From assembly GCA_036898135.1 (NCBI GenBank), contig CM072513.1:40824528-40888527 (forward strand): 64,000 bases of DNA. Reading direction: 5' to 3'. This DNA is from Oncomelania hupensis (lineage: Eukaryota; Mollusca; Gastropoda; Littorinimorpha; Pomatiopsidae). A program made the position numbers and the translations under genes. A model generated the notes under the pieces. It saw only the letters and a list, made by a program, of their open reading frames with translations, did not search any database and had not been told where the DNA came from. Position 1 is the stretch's first letter; each line of letters begins with the position of its first letter. Below, piece after piece: positions 1 through 46,330 of the stretch.

Positions 1-108
1 ACAAAACGAGAATGACAGAAACAGTGGTCATTTAAAGAACTAAATTTCCACAAAGTGGGGATACTATTTATATATACAACCTTGGCACCCCAGCGGGGAA
101 TTTGATCT
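1..108. repeat. Fragment of 570-bp dispersed repeat R1
   Basis: This is a degraded end of the repeat seen better at 4494-5072, 7056-9620 and 50180-50743. The shared landmarks are a segment reading roughly as AGAAAGACAG...AACAGTGG, then AAATTTCCA, AAGTGGGGATACTAT and a terminal GGCACCCC..CGGGG block. The orientation matches the copies at 4494 and 7056. Its other end lies outside the window. Confidence 0.6.
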
Positions 109-129
109 AATAAACCAGTGTTGATGCAT

Positions 130-665
130 AATAGGAGTCAAATAAAGAACCATATCCCTATGCAATGACCAATTGTGATGTTTTTCTTAATACCTCAAAT
201 GGACGACTTTCACATCAACACAAAAAAGGAACACATGAAATAGCAATCTTTGATTTCCACATACTACATGTATAAGATGCGTTTGGACTTTGTATCTCTC
301 ATAGTTTAATATGGCCAAGGTCACATCAAAGTACCAGATGAACCGACTTTGAACGCCTTCAGTGAACATGACCTTGCATGGTTGGTGTGTCTTATTGGTA
401 TCTATCATGCATCAAACATTCGTGTCCTTTGAATAACTTGGAAAAATTGCCAAATTTTGTGAAGAATAGTCATTAAAAAAAAATTTTTGTTTGATCCTGT
501 GATCTTGACATTGATATGATAATACCACATATGATTTTGAAGCTCTCATGTCTATACATCATCATACCAAGTTTTGTTAAGAAAATAAAATAGGTTCCAA
601 GTACTTAGCCAAGTTTGCACAGATGGACCAGATGGACAAACACTTTATAAATATAATTTTTTTGA
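130..665. repeat. Fragment of dispersed repeat R2 (GACCTT-rich)
   Basis: The stretch shares ordered blocks with the longer R2 copies at 11042-12722 and 58535-62362: a GACTTTG...CTCTCATAGTTTA block, TGACCTTG motifs, CATGCATCAAA, a GTGAAGAATAGTCATT block, and a CATCATACCAAGTTT block followed by CACAGA(T)GGA. Codon structure is absent. It lies in the intron before the first visible exon of the EF-hand-like gene. Confidence 0.55.
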
Positions 666-732
666 CTATTTAGAACTTGTCTCACGAGGATTTACCTTTG
701 TTTTGTGAGATTATTTCTGCCTGTGTTGTTAG

Positions 733-2646
733 GACATTGAAGTGGAGTACGAGTTCTTACGAGTTCTGGAAGACACCAAGCTAAAGAGACCTAACTTCAA
801 GTGCACATACGGTCTGGTCATGCGTTCAGGCAACACTCTGGAAGATATTGGCAAGCCAGCCATCGACCCTTTCAAGAAGACCAAGGAGCCAGTGGAGGTT
901 TTGCAAGAACACATTATAGTCAATGACACGAGACTAGTGGACATTCTTAAGCGTTATGATCCCAATGGCACACTGAGTGTCACACCGGAACACTTCCTGG
1001 CAGCTTTGGAGGTACATCAACCTGCTCCATCAATTTACACACACAAGGCATTTTTATTTAAAGTAGGCCACGTGCTAGTTCTGCATTACCTATGTTCTGT
1101 CACAGCCATCATGCAATCTTAGTCATATTTGTTTTGTAACTGTACAGTCCTCCACTTCCTAACAGGTATTTGTGGTCAGCTTTAGTAAAAAAATGATCAA
1201 ATGATCATGGATTTGCATAATAAGGATAATAAATAATGTGTAAATGTGAATAGTACTGTTTTAGATTATTTAATTTTAAAAATGTATTTAAATATTTGAT
1301 AGTCATCATTAAAATGTAATATTTGTAACCTTGTCTCACCGAGTTTTTACAAAGCAAAAACAAGATGACAAGCCATTCAAATGTATTTCCAGACTCACTC
1401 ACATAGCTGAAAATAAGCATTTCAGAAGTATTAATTTTCGTGTGAATGTTTTGACCAAGAAGCAAAATGAAAACATGAAATGCTTGTGAAATCTGGCCCC
1501 CACTTCTTGCATTATAGTGTGCAATGTACTAACAGACATTTGGCTCAGTCTAATTCAAAGCATTTCCAGATGAGTGGAAATACAAAAATGGAACTTTGTT
1601 CAAAGATCAGAATCTTGAATGCCTAAAATCTAGCAGGAAATTTGTTTGTTTTTGCAGTTATACTGCATGTAACTTGCCTACAGTGAATTTCAGATAATTT
1701 TAAACCGTGTGGGTAAACTTCAATATATCCTATCTTTCTTTTTTTCATTTTTAAAAAAACAAAGGCAAAGAACAATCTGCACAATTGTAGGGCTTGAAAA
1801 TAAGTGGTATCTAAATATAAGACTTGAAATTAGCCGATTTTTATGGTAGTATCAGTCAGTTACATATAATGAATGTAATTATGTTACCTGACAACAGGAA
1901 CTTGCTGTACCATACAGTAAGGATCAACTACACATTGCTGTACATCGGCTAGCTGACACCTCCTCAGGCAAAATATATTTTGGGTTAGTATGTGCTCATC
2001 AAACTATTCATTTGTTAATTATGGATATAAAGAATAAGTTTATATTGGCTTAGCTAAAATTATTTAAAAAGTGGCATATTTATTCAAAAAAAACTATTTA
2101 AAATGACTTCACGATGATTACGTCACTTGATTTGCATATGTTTGGTGTTTTACATTGGAGACACAGGTAAAGTCCGAGTACATACCAAACTTGAACCAAA
2201 TCCTTCCAGTAGTTTGGGAAAAATAGAATAAACATATTATGACATCATCATGATGATGTCACCCAATGTGCATACTTTTGTTTTGTCATCTGGTAGGGTT
2301 CACTATTTACTAATCCTAAATAAATACCAAGTTTAAAAAAAATTTGTCTATTAGTTTAAGAGAAAAGTGCTCAAATGTCACCTCCAGGCACCGGATAAAC
2401 AAAGCCAAAAAAATAGTTCCAGAGCTTTACAGCTCGGGAACTAATAATGATTTGCCAATGATTTAATTCCACATGGGCCTCTTGAATGAACTTAGTATTA
2501 TATGACATAGAATTCAAGTCATGATAAATTTTATTGGCTGCCATTGCAAATAAGCACTTCTACTACTGATTATGTGTACTGATTGCAGGAACTTTGTACG
2601 TGAACCAACACCTGCCCGCATGGCATCTACTGAAACCGAGTCATGA
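733..2646 (+). CDS. EF-hand-like protein, last three coding exons (partial)
   Basis: Three phase-compatible exons are visible: 733-1011 (begins after TTGTTAG, ends GAG before GTACAT), 1898-1983 (after ACAACAG, ends before GTTAGT) and 2589-2646 (after TTGCAG, stop TGA at 2644). Joined, they give about 140 codons with no internal stop. Two helix-loop-helix-like segments are seen: one around the motif KRYDPNGTLSVTPEHF, the other around VPYSKDQLHIAVHRLADTSSG. Both resemble EF-hands, but the second loop lacks a full acidic ligand set. The tail is short and polar and ends in TETES. Upstream exons lie outside the window, so the full protein and its name cannot be given. The intron at 1012-1897 is plain AT-rich DNA. 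The intron at 1984-2588 holds a diffuse repeat with a CATCATCATGATGATG palindrome. Confidence 0.7.
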
Positions 2647-3790
2647 CCATGCCAGCAGACATATATTCCATACACAGGTCACTGAACCAATACTGTGACA
2701 GACCACTGCCTTGTCGACATAAGCTGGTTGAAGACGACTATTATTATTACTACTACTAAATAGTAGAGTAAAACGCTCAATTATAAACAACTCTTTTTGT
2801 ACTGATGTTCAATTTATCTTTACTGCAAGTATCATGTATTTCAACCTTGGAAGCTCACTGATTACAGTATTTAATGAGTCTGAACCCTAGTTTAAAATGT
2901 ATAAAAAAAGACTCATTCATGGTAAGGAATGGCCATTTGCTATTACATGTATATTCAAAATAATGTTTGATATTTGCAAAATTGAATCTATATGTTGTGT
3001 CCAAGGGTTCTAATAGATCATTTGCTATAATCAGTACATGATTTAGCTGCCCTTGCAAAACTTTAAAGTGGACATTACAGGCGCACTAAGGGATGCAAAC
3101 GTAAGCCTCGGCTACTCAGCTACGCTTATCAAATGGACCTTGAGGTGAGCTCATTCAGTTATAAATAACGTTTGGGTTCTCATAGAGCTATAACAATAAT
3201 AATATAATAATAATATAATATCAAGTTTCAATAGATTAGGAGTAATTAACAGCATTAAAGTTTTTACACACCATTTTTAGACTACTAAAGAGTAATCTTG
3301 GACAGATTTTGACTTTGGGGTCAATTAATAGACTCGCATTGCTGCACGCATAGTAGTCAAAAATTCTGCGTGCTAAGCTTTTACTGTAAATTATGTAAAA
3401 TCTTTTTTTGTGTGTGTGAGCAAAATGAATGAACTTTTTTGTCAGATCATTCAAATTTCTGCGATATAAACAAATAACATCATGATCAACAAAACTACTT
3501 GGAATCCCTGGGTAGGTTTGTTTGACAGAATTTGTGCAAGGTTCATTTGACAGAATTTGTGGCAATCTTGCTGCCCAAATTGATGGTTACTGAAGGAAAA
3601 AAAGTGACTGTTCATTCTTTGTACAGACAATGCCTCAGCCATCACATGATTACAGCCAAGTTCGTGTTCATAAAAGCACCATTTCCTGTGCCCCTTCCAT
3701 CCAATGTGCCTTTTGTTTACATAACATTAACAACATAATGTTCTTCTTACTTCTATGTTAATGACCTTAGGTGGTGCAGCCTGGAGACTG

Positions 3791-3793
<3 letters not shown>

Positions 3794-3886
<93 letters not shown>
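3794..3886. repeat. (AT)n microsatellite
   Basis: An uninterrupted TA dinucleotide tract of about 93 bp. It produces spurious Ile-Tyr reading frames on both strands. Confidence 0.98.
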
Positions 3887-3889
<3 letters not shown>

Positions 3890-4493
3890 GCAGTTCGAAT
3901 TCTCTGTCAGAAAAGAAAGGAGGGTAATAATATCCTTGTAAGACATGCAGAACTTTTTCCACTGCCAGGGACTGCAGAAATATAATATAAATGTCATTTG
4001 ACTGATGAAGGAAAGTATAGTGTGCATGAGATTATGCTAACAATTACATGACTGTGTGCAAGTAGACTATTAATGAATGCGTGTGTTGGACATTCAATAA
4101 ATGCAATAAAATTATGCCTATCAGTGGGACATTAAATGAATGCAATAAAATTATGCCTATCAGTCCACTGAAACAAATAAAAATGAATATTACTCCATGA
4201 GATCTCCCTGTCATACCAAAGGAACTTGTGTGAGAATGAAATAGCAATCCAAAATTGGACATTTTGAAGCAGCTGGGGTATAGAATTGCTCTGATTACAC
4301 CAAGATCGAGAATGCTCTCTCTCTCTCTTTCTCTCACTCTCGCTGATATGTCATTATTTAGGATTAACATTCACCAACCAAAATGTTACCTTTGCAGCAA
4401 ATCAGATTTAAAAAAAACCACATATTTATTAACTGCAGCATTTTCAGCACTTGGCAGTGCCTGTTATTTTTAGGTCAACATACACAATGTGGG

Positions 4494-5072
4494 TTACATT
4501 ACATTACATGATTATTGCTTTAGGTCCAGCGGACTCTTCCGAGCCAAATCAGGACCGGACAACCCCCGATCTGCATAAAAGATCTGCTGAAACAATCCTA
4601 GTGGTAAAACTGAATGCTCTCCACCAGCCAGTCACTTTACAATAAAGACATCCCACGCAGGGGACGCTGAGGCTATACTCTAATGTATCGAACCCCCCGT
4701 TTACAAAAACAAAATAGAATACAAACATCATTTTAAATTATCAACAAAACACATAAATATAAAATGCCTACATTGCTAAATAATAACATCATAGGAAGCC
4801 CTAGTGACCACCTGGCAGAAAGCGTCCAATATTTCCAAGCTGATCCAACAGACCTCACACACAAATAAGGAGTCTTGTCTTGGAAGAGTTTTCAAGAAAA
4901 AAGGTAGGTGACTGGTCTAGCGAAGAAGAAGATAGTATAGCAGATTGATAGAACAGAGCAGGAATTAGAAAGAACAAATGAGAAAGACAGCGACAGTGGG
5001 AATTTAAAGCACTAAATTTCCAGAAAGTGGGGATACTATTAATACTGAAACCCCCGGCACCCCAACGGGAAT
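4494..5072 (-). repeat. R1 dispersed repeat, near full length
   Basis: At its low-coordinate end it has tandem TTACA units, followed by a TGATTATTGCTTTAGG block and then CCAGCGGACTC. At its high-coordinate end it has the sequence family ACTGAAACCCCCGGCACCCC. Three other copies (7056-9620 interrupted, 50180-50743 inverted, 1-108 partial) match it in order. Read on the minus strand the repeat ends in (TGTAA)n, the kind of short tandem tail left by non-LTR reverse transcription. A common open stretch of roughly 80 codons is readable in three copies, but I recognise no protein in it. A LINE 5'-truncated end or a SINE-like element are both possible. Confidence 0.75.
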
Positions 5073-6507
5073 GTGGGTTACTTGCATGTATAAAGACTTT
5101 AATACAAACCTTTAACATTGCCGCTGTGAATTACCAACAATTTACAAATTCTAGCACATCCTTATCCTTCTTCCAATCTAATTATAATACAATATAGCTA
5201 TTGCTACATTTTAACCATGCACAACTTCAATCTTAGAATGTGACATCAATAGAATGTGACATCAATTTAAATATATTTTACTCATTTTAAAACATCTTAC
5301 AATTTAAGAAAAAAAGTTTGTTTCATGGTTGAGATTTTTTCCGCCTTTAAAAGATTTGAATCTAGGTTTTGTATTTTGTAGTATTACCATGCAATCAAAA
5401 TAGTTTACCAAAAATTAACGCAAATTTCATTTCAGTAAGTCGTAATGATCTAAATACAATATGGTGTAAACACAACCTTAAGTGCAGCCATATCAATGAC
5501 CAGAGGTTAGACAGCACCAATAGCTTACTTTCCTTTATTATTTTATGCCATGATATCTTTCTTCAATGCAATAATTAGTTCTGCTAGCCTGGAATGAAAT
5601 GTACTGTACAAGAGATTGTAATTTGGTTGTCATCATAACATGCATCCATATCTGGCTGTCAGACAAGCAAAGCGTGCTCTCTCTTCTAATTCTACTATAT
5701 ATCAAAGTATCAAACTACCAGATTGCGGCTTATGCCTAGACTGCCAGGTAACTGCATTTTTCATCCATCTGAACAAGAAAGGCAGCTTGATCGATTCAGC
5801 AGATATTCATGCAAACATTCAAATCATAAATATGCGCAATCTATTTTTGGACCTGTTAATGTCATCTTCATAAAAATCCACAAATGGTTTTGTTCACCAT
5901 AAATATTTCAAATATTGTAGGGATGATCCATCAAAAGCCTTTGAAACACATACTATACAATACCATTTATGGTTTTCCCCATCTGCCCACATAAACACAC
6001 ACACATAGAAACACCTTTGTAGCGGATTATAAAAAAGAGTAGTTAAATAATCTACAAAAAGTAATAACCATCAATTTGTCACTGTGTGACTTCAAAACCA
6101 TCAAAACAAAGAAGATAAGTCATAATGCACGTTCACCACAAAACGCAATATGCACCATCATAAGAAATGAAAGCATTGATGATACTCTTCCATGCAAGTG
6201 TCCATGTCTTTTGAAACTCTTCCAAACAGCTTCTCAGGTCTTTTGAATCTATAGAAGTGGAAATCTGGGAGGTTCTTTTTTTTTTTTTTTTTTTTTGGGT
6301 ACAAAAGAAATGGCTTTCTATCTGAAGGGTAAGAACCATGTGCCAATGATAAATAAACTATCACCCCATTCCCCACCCACACCCCCCCCCCCTTCCTTCC
6401 TCAAAATATCACAAAGCATAACTGTTCCAAAGCATATCTCCAGATACACAACTATTACACCCATCCTCCCAAAACATGGCCACTCCATCTTTTTAACCGA
6501 TCTTGAT

Positions 6508-17758
<11,251 letters not shown>

Positions 17759-17849
17759 TTTGACTACTTCCGCAAACAAAACACGAGCATGCGCTCTACT
17801 GCTTTGTCGAAAAGCCAAACAATTTTTCTTAGAACCGTAATAGATTCTG

Positions 17850-17850
<1 letters not shown>

Positions 17851-17935
<85 letters not shown>

Positions 17936-17949
17936 AATAAATAATAATA
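17851..17949. repeat. (TAA)n microsatellite
   Basis: About 99 bp of TAA units, degenerating to TAAA at the right end. It lies about 95 bp upstream of the RAB4 start codon, so it falls in the RAB4 5' region. Confidence 0.97.
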
Positions 17950-18325
17950 GTTTCGACGAAAGCCGATATACATTTTTTATATCGTAGCTGTAGCAAAGAC
18001 TAAGCTCTTTGGCTGTAGTACAAAAGTTGCATATTGATTCAGAGGTAGTTTAACCCTAAACGCTTAATGTGTATGGGGACGTAAATTTTACTCCTGAGAG
18101 GTAGTTTGCAGTTTTATCGCGATGCATTTATTTTCACATTAGACATGATCCTCAAAATCGTCAAGTGCAAAGACTGAAGAGGGACTACGGTATATTTAAA
18201 GTAAGAGAACGTATAATTGTGCTAGGGGTTTACTGTTTGTGTTTCAAGACCACAGACATAGGCCACAGGCTCCGAGACAAGTCTCTTCTTAAGTTCTTTC
18301 GTCTTTGTAACTTTTAATATGACTA

Positions 18326-18760
18326 CTACTGTAATCTAGCATAGCATAGCATAGTTCGGCATGCAGGCTAAAAAGCCTTTGGCCCTCACAATCGATCTTA
18401 ATGAGGGTCCCAAAACCCACCCCCTTGCATCAGTGCCTACCAATTTAGAATTTTTTAAACTCCAATTTGGTGGAGTAGATGCAATCCTTAAATAATCTGT
18501 CCAGACTATTCTTGAACACATTAAGTGATCCAGCATCCACAGCCTTGGCAGTCAGGTTATTCCAAAAGGGTTAAATTTGCGAGTATTATTAAAAGTTTTA
18601 GTAAGTTAAATTTGTGACCTCGTGTTAAACCAACATGCATCATTAAAATTTAAAAGAGAACAAGTGGTTAAAGGATCATACAATTTGTGCACAATTTTAA
18701 AAATTTCGATTAAATCACCCCGCTCTCTCCTATATTCTAAACTGGGTAACGTCTGTGACT
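18326..18760 (-). mobile_element. LINE-beta 3' fragment, minus copy
   Basis: On the minus strand it reads as a CR1/L2-like reverse transcriptase C-terminus. It begins at CCCAGTTTAGAATATAGGAG (PSLEYRRERGDLI family motif), runs through a GLTRGH-like segment and ends with a VFKNSLDRLF-like motif. The 3' end, at low coordinates, carries a tandem pentamer (CATAG units at about 18337-18354). Its 200-bp core is about 90% like the plus copy at 18870-19430 by eye. Confidence 0.75.
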
Positions 18761-18869
18761 TCAGTCTGTACTAGATACTGCTTACTTTTACCTGGAGACA
18801 GACACAGGCTCGAAGTCTCTTCTTTTGTCTTTGTAACTTTCAGTATCACTACTAAATAGTATGAGTGAT

Positions 18870-19430
18870 GATAAAGAAAGGTGTAAGATTGAGACGATGG
18901 TGCCGAGAAGGATCTTGGAGTGATTGTGGATACAGAACTCGGCTTTGAGAATCACATTGAAACTGTTAGGAAAGCCAGCAAAATATCAGCCCTGCTTGTA
19001 AGAACTATTAAGTAATAAATCCAAGGACATAATACTTTAATAGTCCCCCTCTTTAAGGCTCTTATACGTCCCATTTTGGAGTACGCTAACCCCGTCTGGT
19101 GCCCATACTTGAGGAGGCATGTTGACTTGATCGAGGGTATCCAGCGCATTCATCAGGGAGATCTGTGAAATGTCAGGACTCTCCCGCAAGGAGGAGAGAC
19201 TGAAGTCACTGAGATTGCCCAGTTTAGAATATAGGAGAGAGCGGGGTGATTTAATCAAAATTTTTAAATTTGGGCTCAATTTGTATGATCCTTTAACCAC
19301 TTGTTCTCTTTTAAATTTTAATGATGTTGGTTTAACACGAGGTCACAAATTTAAACTTACAAAAACTTTTAATAATACTCGCAAATTTAAAAAGTATTTT
19401 ACTAATTAATAGAGTTATTTGAGACTCCCA
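18870..19430 (+). mobile_element. LINE-beta 3' fragment, plus copy
   Basis: Translation in pieces gives EKDLGVIVDTELGFENHIE, then LFKALIRPILEYANPVWCPY, then KSLRLPSLEYRRERGDLIK. These are standard motifs downstream of the catalytic core in CR1/L2/Rex-like non-LTR reverse transcriptases. In-frame stops near 19010 and a frameshift near 19168 show decay. It forms an inverted pair with 18326-18760. Confidence 0.8.
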
Positions 19431-19856
19431 ACACTACTTAATGTAATTCTTTCTAATTCTGAAGACAACATCACAAACTTAAAGATACTGTACCTTTCAC
19501 CTGTGGATAAGATCACAGGCTCGAAAGTCTTTTTTTTTGTTGTGTGTTTGTAACTTCCACTATGTTATTTGTTTTATTCCACAATATTTGTAATAATATG
19601 GGTAATATGGGTTTTAAAATTGCTTTGTAGTTATAGCATTTAGTACTAGGCAGAGTGGGTTTGCAGTATTGTTGTCACTGTGTTTGTTGTTGTTTTGTGT
19701 TGCTTTTTGTGTGCTTTCATTTCATCACATTTTATGCTTATTTGTGATATTTCTTGCGATCAGAAATTTTTATTTATATTTCCTTTAGAACAATATATGT
19801 GTATAACTGTAACTAGATTGACTATTGATGCTGGTTGAGGAACCTGTGCATCTGTA

Positions 19857-20601
19857 GAATGTAAGCCAGTTTAACTTCAACCTCGTCAGGGCAGCAGTTT
19901 GTGCGATCGTGGAGAGGACTTCCTGTCGGGAACCATTGTCTAATACAATGGCTCCTAAATATTTGAAGCTATGCACTGTGTTGAGGGATTGGCCTTGGAC
20001 TTTGATGTCTGTGTTGATGCCATTGGTGTTGTTCTGGTCTTCTCTGCACTTATTTCCATTCCATAGGCTCTGGAGGTGGTGTCAAGCCTCTGTACCAGCT
20101 GTTCAAGTTCTTGTTCCTCTCCAGTCAATCCATCAATGTCATCCGCAAAACGAAGGTTGGAGATTGCTCTTCCCCCTAAGCAGACTGCCTTCGTGATATG
20201 CAAGGGCATGTGACATGATGCGCTCTAGGAAGATGTTGAAGAGTGTTGGAGAGAGTAGGCATCCCTGACGCACACCGATTGTTGTTCTGAACCAGTTTCT
20301 GATGGCGCTGTTGTGAAGGACTGCACTGGTAGCCTTGTCATACAGCCTTTTGATGACTTCAATAATTTTAGGGCTGATGTTGTACACTCTCATGGTTGCC
20401 CACAGAGTTGCATGCCAGACTCGGTCAAACGCCTTTTTGAAGTCTACGAACACATGAATGATGATAGAGAAATTGTTGGTGCTGTAGATATTTCTCGCAG
20501 ATTATTATGAGGTTGAAAATCTGTTCAGTGGTACTTCGCCCTGCCCTGAATCCTGCTTGCTCTTCAGCTATAATTTGTTCAGCTTGGGGTTTCACATATC
20601 C
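19857..20601 (-). mobile_element. LINE-alpha copy B, internal fragment
   Basis: On the minus strand it covers the reverse transcriptase from the AEEQAGFRAGRSTTEQIF motif through FKKAFDRVWHATLW, GVRQGCLLSPTLFNIFLE and FADDIDGLTGEEQELEQL to FKYLGAIV. Both the 5' region and the (GGATA)n tail are missing. It lies just upstream of the first TAF6L coding exon. Confidence 0.88.
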
Positions 20602-20774
20602 TTTTAGTGAAAGAATAAAAGAGGGCATACTACCCCAGTCATAGAAGGTCATAGCAGAGGTTAGGCCAATTTAAATAAAAGGATAATTAACACTTTTGAA
20701 AATGCTTATTTTTCGCCTCTGTCTGGAAATATATTTGAATGGCTTGCCATGTTATTATTTATGTTTCAGTGGTC

Positions 20775-44195
<23,421 letters not shown>

Positions 44196-44532
44196 TAGCA
44201 CAAAAAATATTTTGTTGTCTGTAGGTCCTGCATGAACTGGAATTAAGGGAGTCCAGAGACCCTTGCTTCATAAAAAAGAGACCAGATTTTAGAGATTACA
44301 TCTTCAGTGTATGAAAAGCAAGTTCAAACCCCACGATTACCATATTAATGTTTTCTGGGGTAGTACTAGGGCAAAGGTCAATTTATCTGATATGCTCACT
44401 AAATTCATACTTCTTGTGCATTTATCTTAAGATATTTTTGCATGTGCTTTTTCCTTACATTTGTATTACTTTAACTCTTAGAAAAATATTTCTGATTTTG
44501 TTAGTAGTTCTGATGTGTTAAAATGTTAAAAA

Positions 44533-44641
<109 letters not shown>

Positions 44642-44944
44642 ACATTAAAGAAAATAAAATCACGGCAAAAACAAGTGTTTTAAGATTTAAGATTAACAAA
44701 ACAGTGTATCAAGATTTATTATTCAGTAGAATCCAGCATTTGCATAACACAAATGCATTTTCAGGCTTATCACATTTGTATATGTGCACATTTACATTAA
44801 GAAAATACCTTATTATCTCAAATCATGACAAATTTGATTATATAAAAAACTAATAAAAACGAAACTAAGAATGTTGATCTGCCTTAACGCCTTTGAATTG
44901 TTAAATTCTGTGACACTTTGATTCAAAAGGTAAAAACTTATTAG

Positions 44945-45200
44945 GGACTTTTTGCAACAATGAAATTATTTTTCTGTGGTGATTCTCTGGTTTATTTTTA
45001 GAACCGCTGCATCTGCTCCTGTGCAACATTGGTTACTGTTTACTTTTTCAGTCAAAATCAAAATGGCAAGAACCAACAGGAGGAACTTTTTGCAACTCGA
45101 TGAAAATATTTTTCATGGAGATTCCCTGGTTTATTTTTAAAACAATCGCATCTGCGTCTGCTCGATGTTAGTTCCTGCTTAATTTTCGTTTGAAATAAAA
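44945..45200. repeat. Local direct duplication of about 110 bp
   Basis: 44945-45060 and 45085-45200 share ACTTTTTGCAAC, GAAA(A)TATTTTTC, GGTGATTC(T/C)CTGGTTTATTTTTA and GCATCTGC in the same order, about 75% by eye. Confidence 0.6.
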
Positions 45201-45445
45201 TGTTCTTTCTCCAGAGTCCATGATTTGACAAAGAAAAAAGAAAGCTTTAAAATTAGTATTTTTCGTAAACGTATGAAGCTGCGAATACGTCTTGTGCATG
45301 CACAATCCAGTCATGCGTCCTCAGGTGCATTCTTTGTCGTATTTATAAGTTGAGTGAAATCAAAAGAGAAATTTCCTGTGCACGTGGTGAAATGTTTGTT
45401 TTTTATGTGATTCAGTTCTGAAAATCGGCTGCCTGTCGAAACCCA

Positions 45446-46330
45446 AGATAGCTCAGTTGGTAGAGCGGCGGGCTCAAGTTACAAAGGTTGTGGGATCGAT
45501 TCCCAGTGGTCCTCCCTGACATAAAGATTGGCTGTGAGCACTGGCCACCTTATTGTTGCTAATAATAATAATAATTAACATTTGTACAGCGCCCTTCCTC
45601 ATTAGAGCCCATAGGGTTTTATAGAAAAAATAAATATATTTTAGGAAAAAAAAAAAGGAAGCCCGTGTGACAAAATCTGATGGTTGTTTCTGCTTTTTTA
45701 TTTCCTCCCACCCGTGTGGCCTAAGATTGGGCTTAGTGGTCCCAGCGTCAGACTTGTACGCCCAAGGCAGCAAGTGGGCGCCTCAGGCGGTGAATTAGAT
45801 CCTGTATTGGCCAGCGCCTTGGGCAGCTTTAGATCCTGTATTGGCCAGCGCCTTGGGCAGCTTTAGATCCTGTATTGGCCAGCGCCTTGGGCAGCTTTAG
45901 ATCCTGTATTGGCCAGCGCCTTGGGCAGCTTTAGATCCTGTATTGGCCAGCGCCTTGGGCAGCTCCAGCTGAAAAATTAGATCCTGTATTGGCCAGCGCC
46001 TGGGGCAGCTCCAGCTGAAAAATTAGATCCTGTATTGGCCAGCGCCTTGGGTAGCTCCAGCTGAAATAGTAGATCCTGTATTGGCCAGCGCCTTGGGTAG
46101 CTCCAGCTGAAATAGTAGATCCTGTATTGGCCAGCGCCTTGGGTAGCTCCAGCTGAAATAGTAGATCCTGTATTGGCCAGCGCCTTGGGTAGCTCCAGCT
46201 GAAATAGTAGATCCTGTATTGGCCAGCGCCTTGGGTAGCTCCAGCTGAAATAGTAGATCCTGTATTGGCCAGCGCCTTGGGCAGCTCCAGCTGAAAAAGC
46301 GCTATATAAGAATGATAATATAAATAAATA
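45446..46330 (+). mobile_element. tRNA-headed SINE with internally amplified 3' domain
   Basis: The head has box A TAGCTCAGTTGGTAGAGC and box B GGATCGATTCC. A middle part (45560-45780) is partly other SINE sequence (TTTGTACAGCGCCCTTCC). The 3' domain (GTACGCCCAAGGCAGCAAG, then GATCCTGTATTGGCCAGCGCC) is homologous to the SINE at 27848-28288, and the end is GAAAAAGCGCTATATAAGAA followed by TAAATAAATAAA. It is not a functional tRNA gene: the acceptor stem does not pair and it continues as a SINE. The middle may be a composite of two insertions. Confidence 0.75.
45797..46296. repeat. Minisatellite of SINE 3'-domain units (34-bp then 46-bp)
   Basis: Twelve units starting AGATCCTGTATTGGCCAGCG. Unit starts: 45797, 45831, 45865, 45899, 45933 (34-bp steps), then 45979, 46025, 46071, 46117, 46163, 46209, 46255 (46-bp steps). 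The 46-bp form adds CCAGCTGAAATAGT or CCAGCTGAAAAATT. The last unit runs straight into the SINE end AAAGCGCTATATAAG. Confidence 0.95.

Larger units (their letters stand above)
2647..6507. other. Intergenic stretch between EF-hand-like gene and RAB4 3' end
   Basis: The two genes converge here. The stretch holds the 3' flank of the EF-hand-like gene, an (AT)n array at 3794-3886, a CT-rich tract near 4315-4335, an R1 copy at 4494-5072, a poly-T run at about 6276-6297 and a C-rich tract near 6366-6400. The part next to 6508 should include the RAB4 3' UTR. Short open frames at 3532, 5369 and 5640 show no recognisable protein signature and no phase-consistent neighbours, so I do not call them. Confidence 0.6.
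17759..20774. other. Divergent intergenic region between RAB4 and TAF6L starts
   Basis: About 3 kb separate the RAB4 start codon from the first coding exon of TAF6L. The region should contain both promoters and any non-coding 5' exon of TAF6L; the exon at 20770 opens with an acceptor (TTTCAG), so such an upstream exon is implied. I see an (AAT)n array, two inverted LINE-beta copies and a LINE-alpha fragment. I see no clear TATA box or CpG island that I would commit to. Confidence 0.6.

Noticed and set aside
3070..3150. A short exon with GTAAG-like and AG-like borders
   Set aside because: The frame is short, no neighbouring exon fits its phase, and it lies beyond the stop codon of the EF-hand-like gene.
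3753..4027. Open frames encoding Ile-Tyr repeats on both strands
   Set aside because: They are translations of the (AT)n array at 3794-3886 plus flanks; no splice-phase or homology support.
45446..45520. A tRNA gene (A and B boxes present)
   Set aside because: The sequence continues as a SINE, the acceptor stem does not close, and similar heads occur at 33227 and 39090. I treat all as SINE promoters.
45797..46296. CRISPR-like array
   Set aside because: The units are head to tail with no unique spacers, merge into a SINE end, and the genome is eukaryotic.
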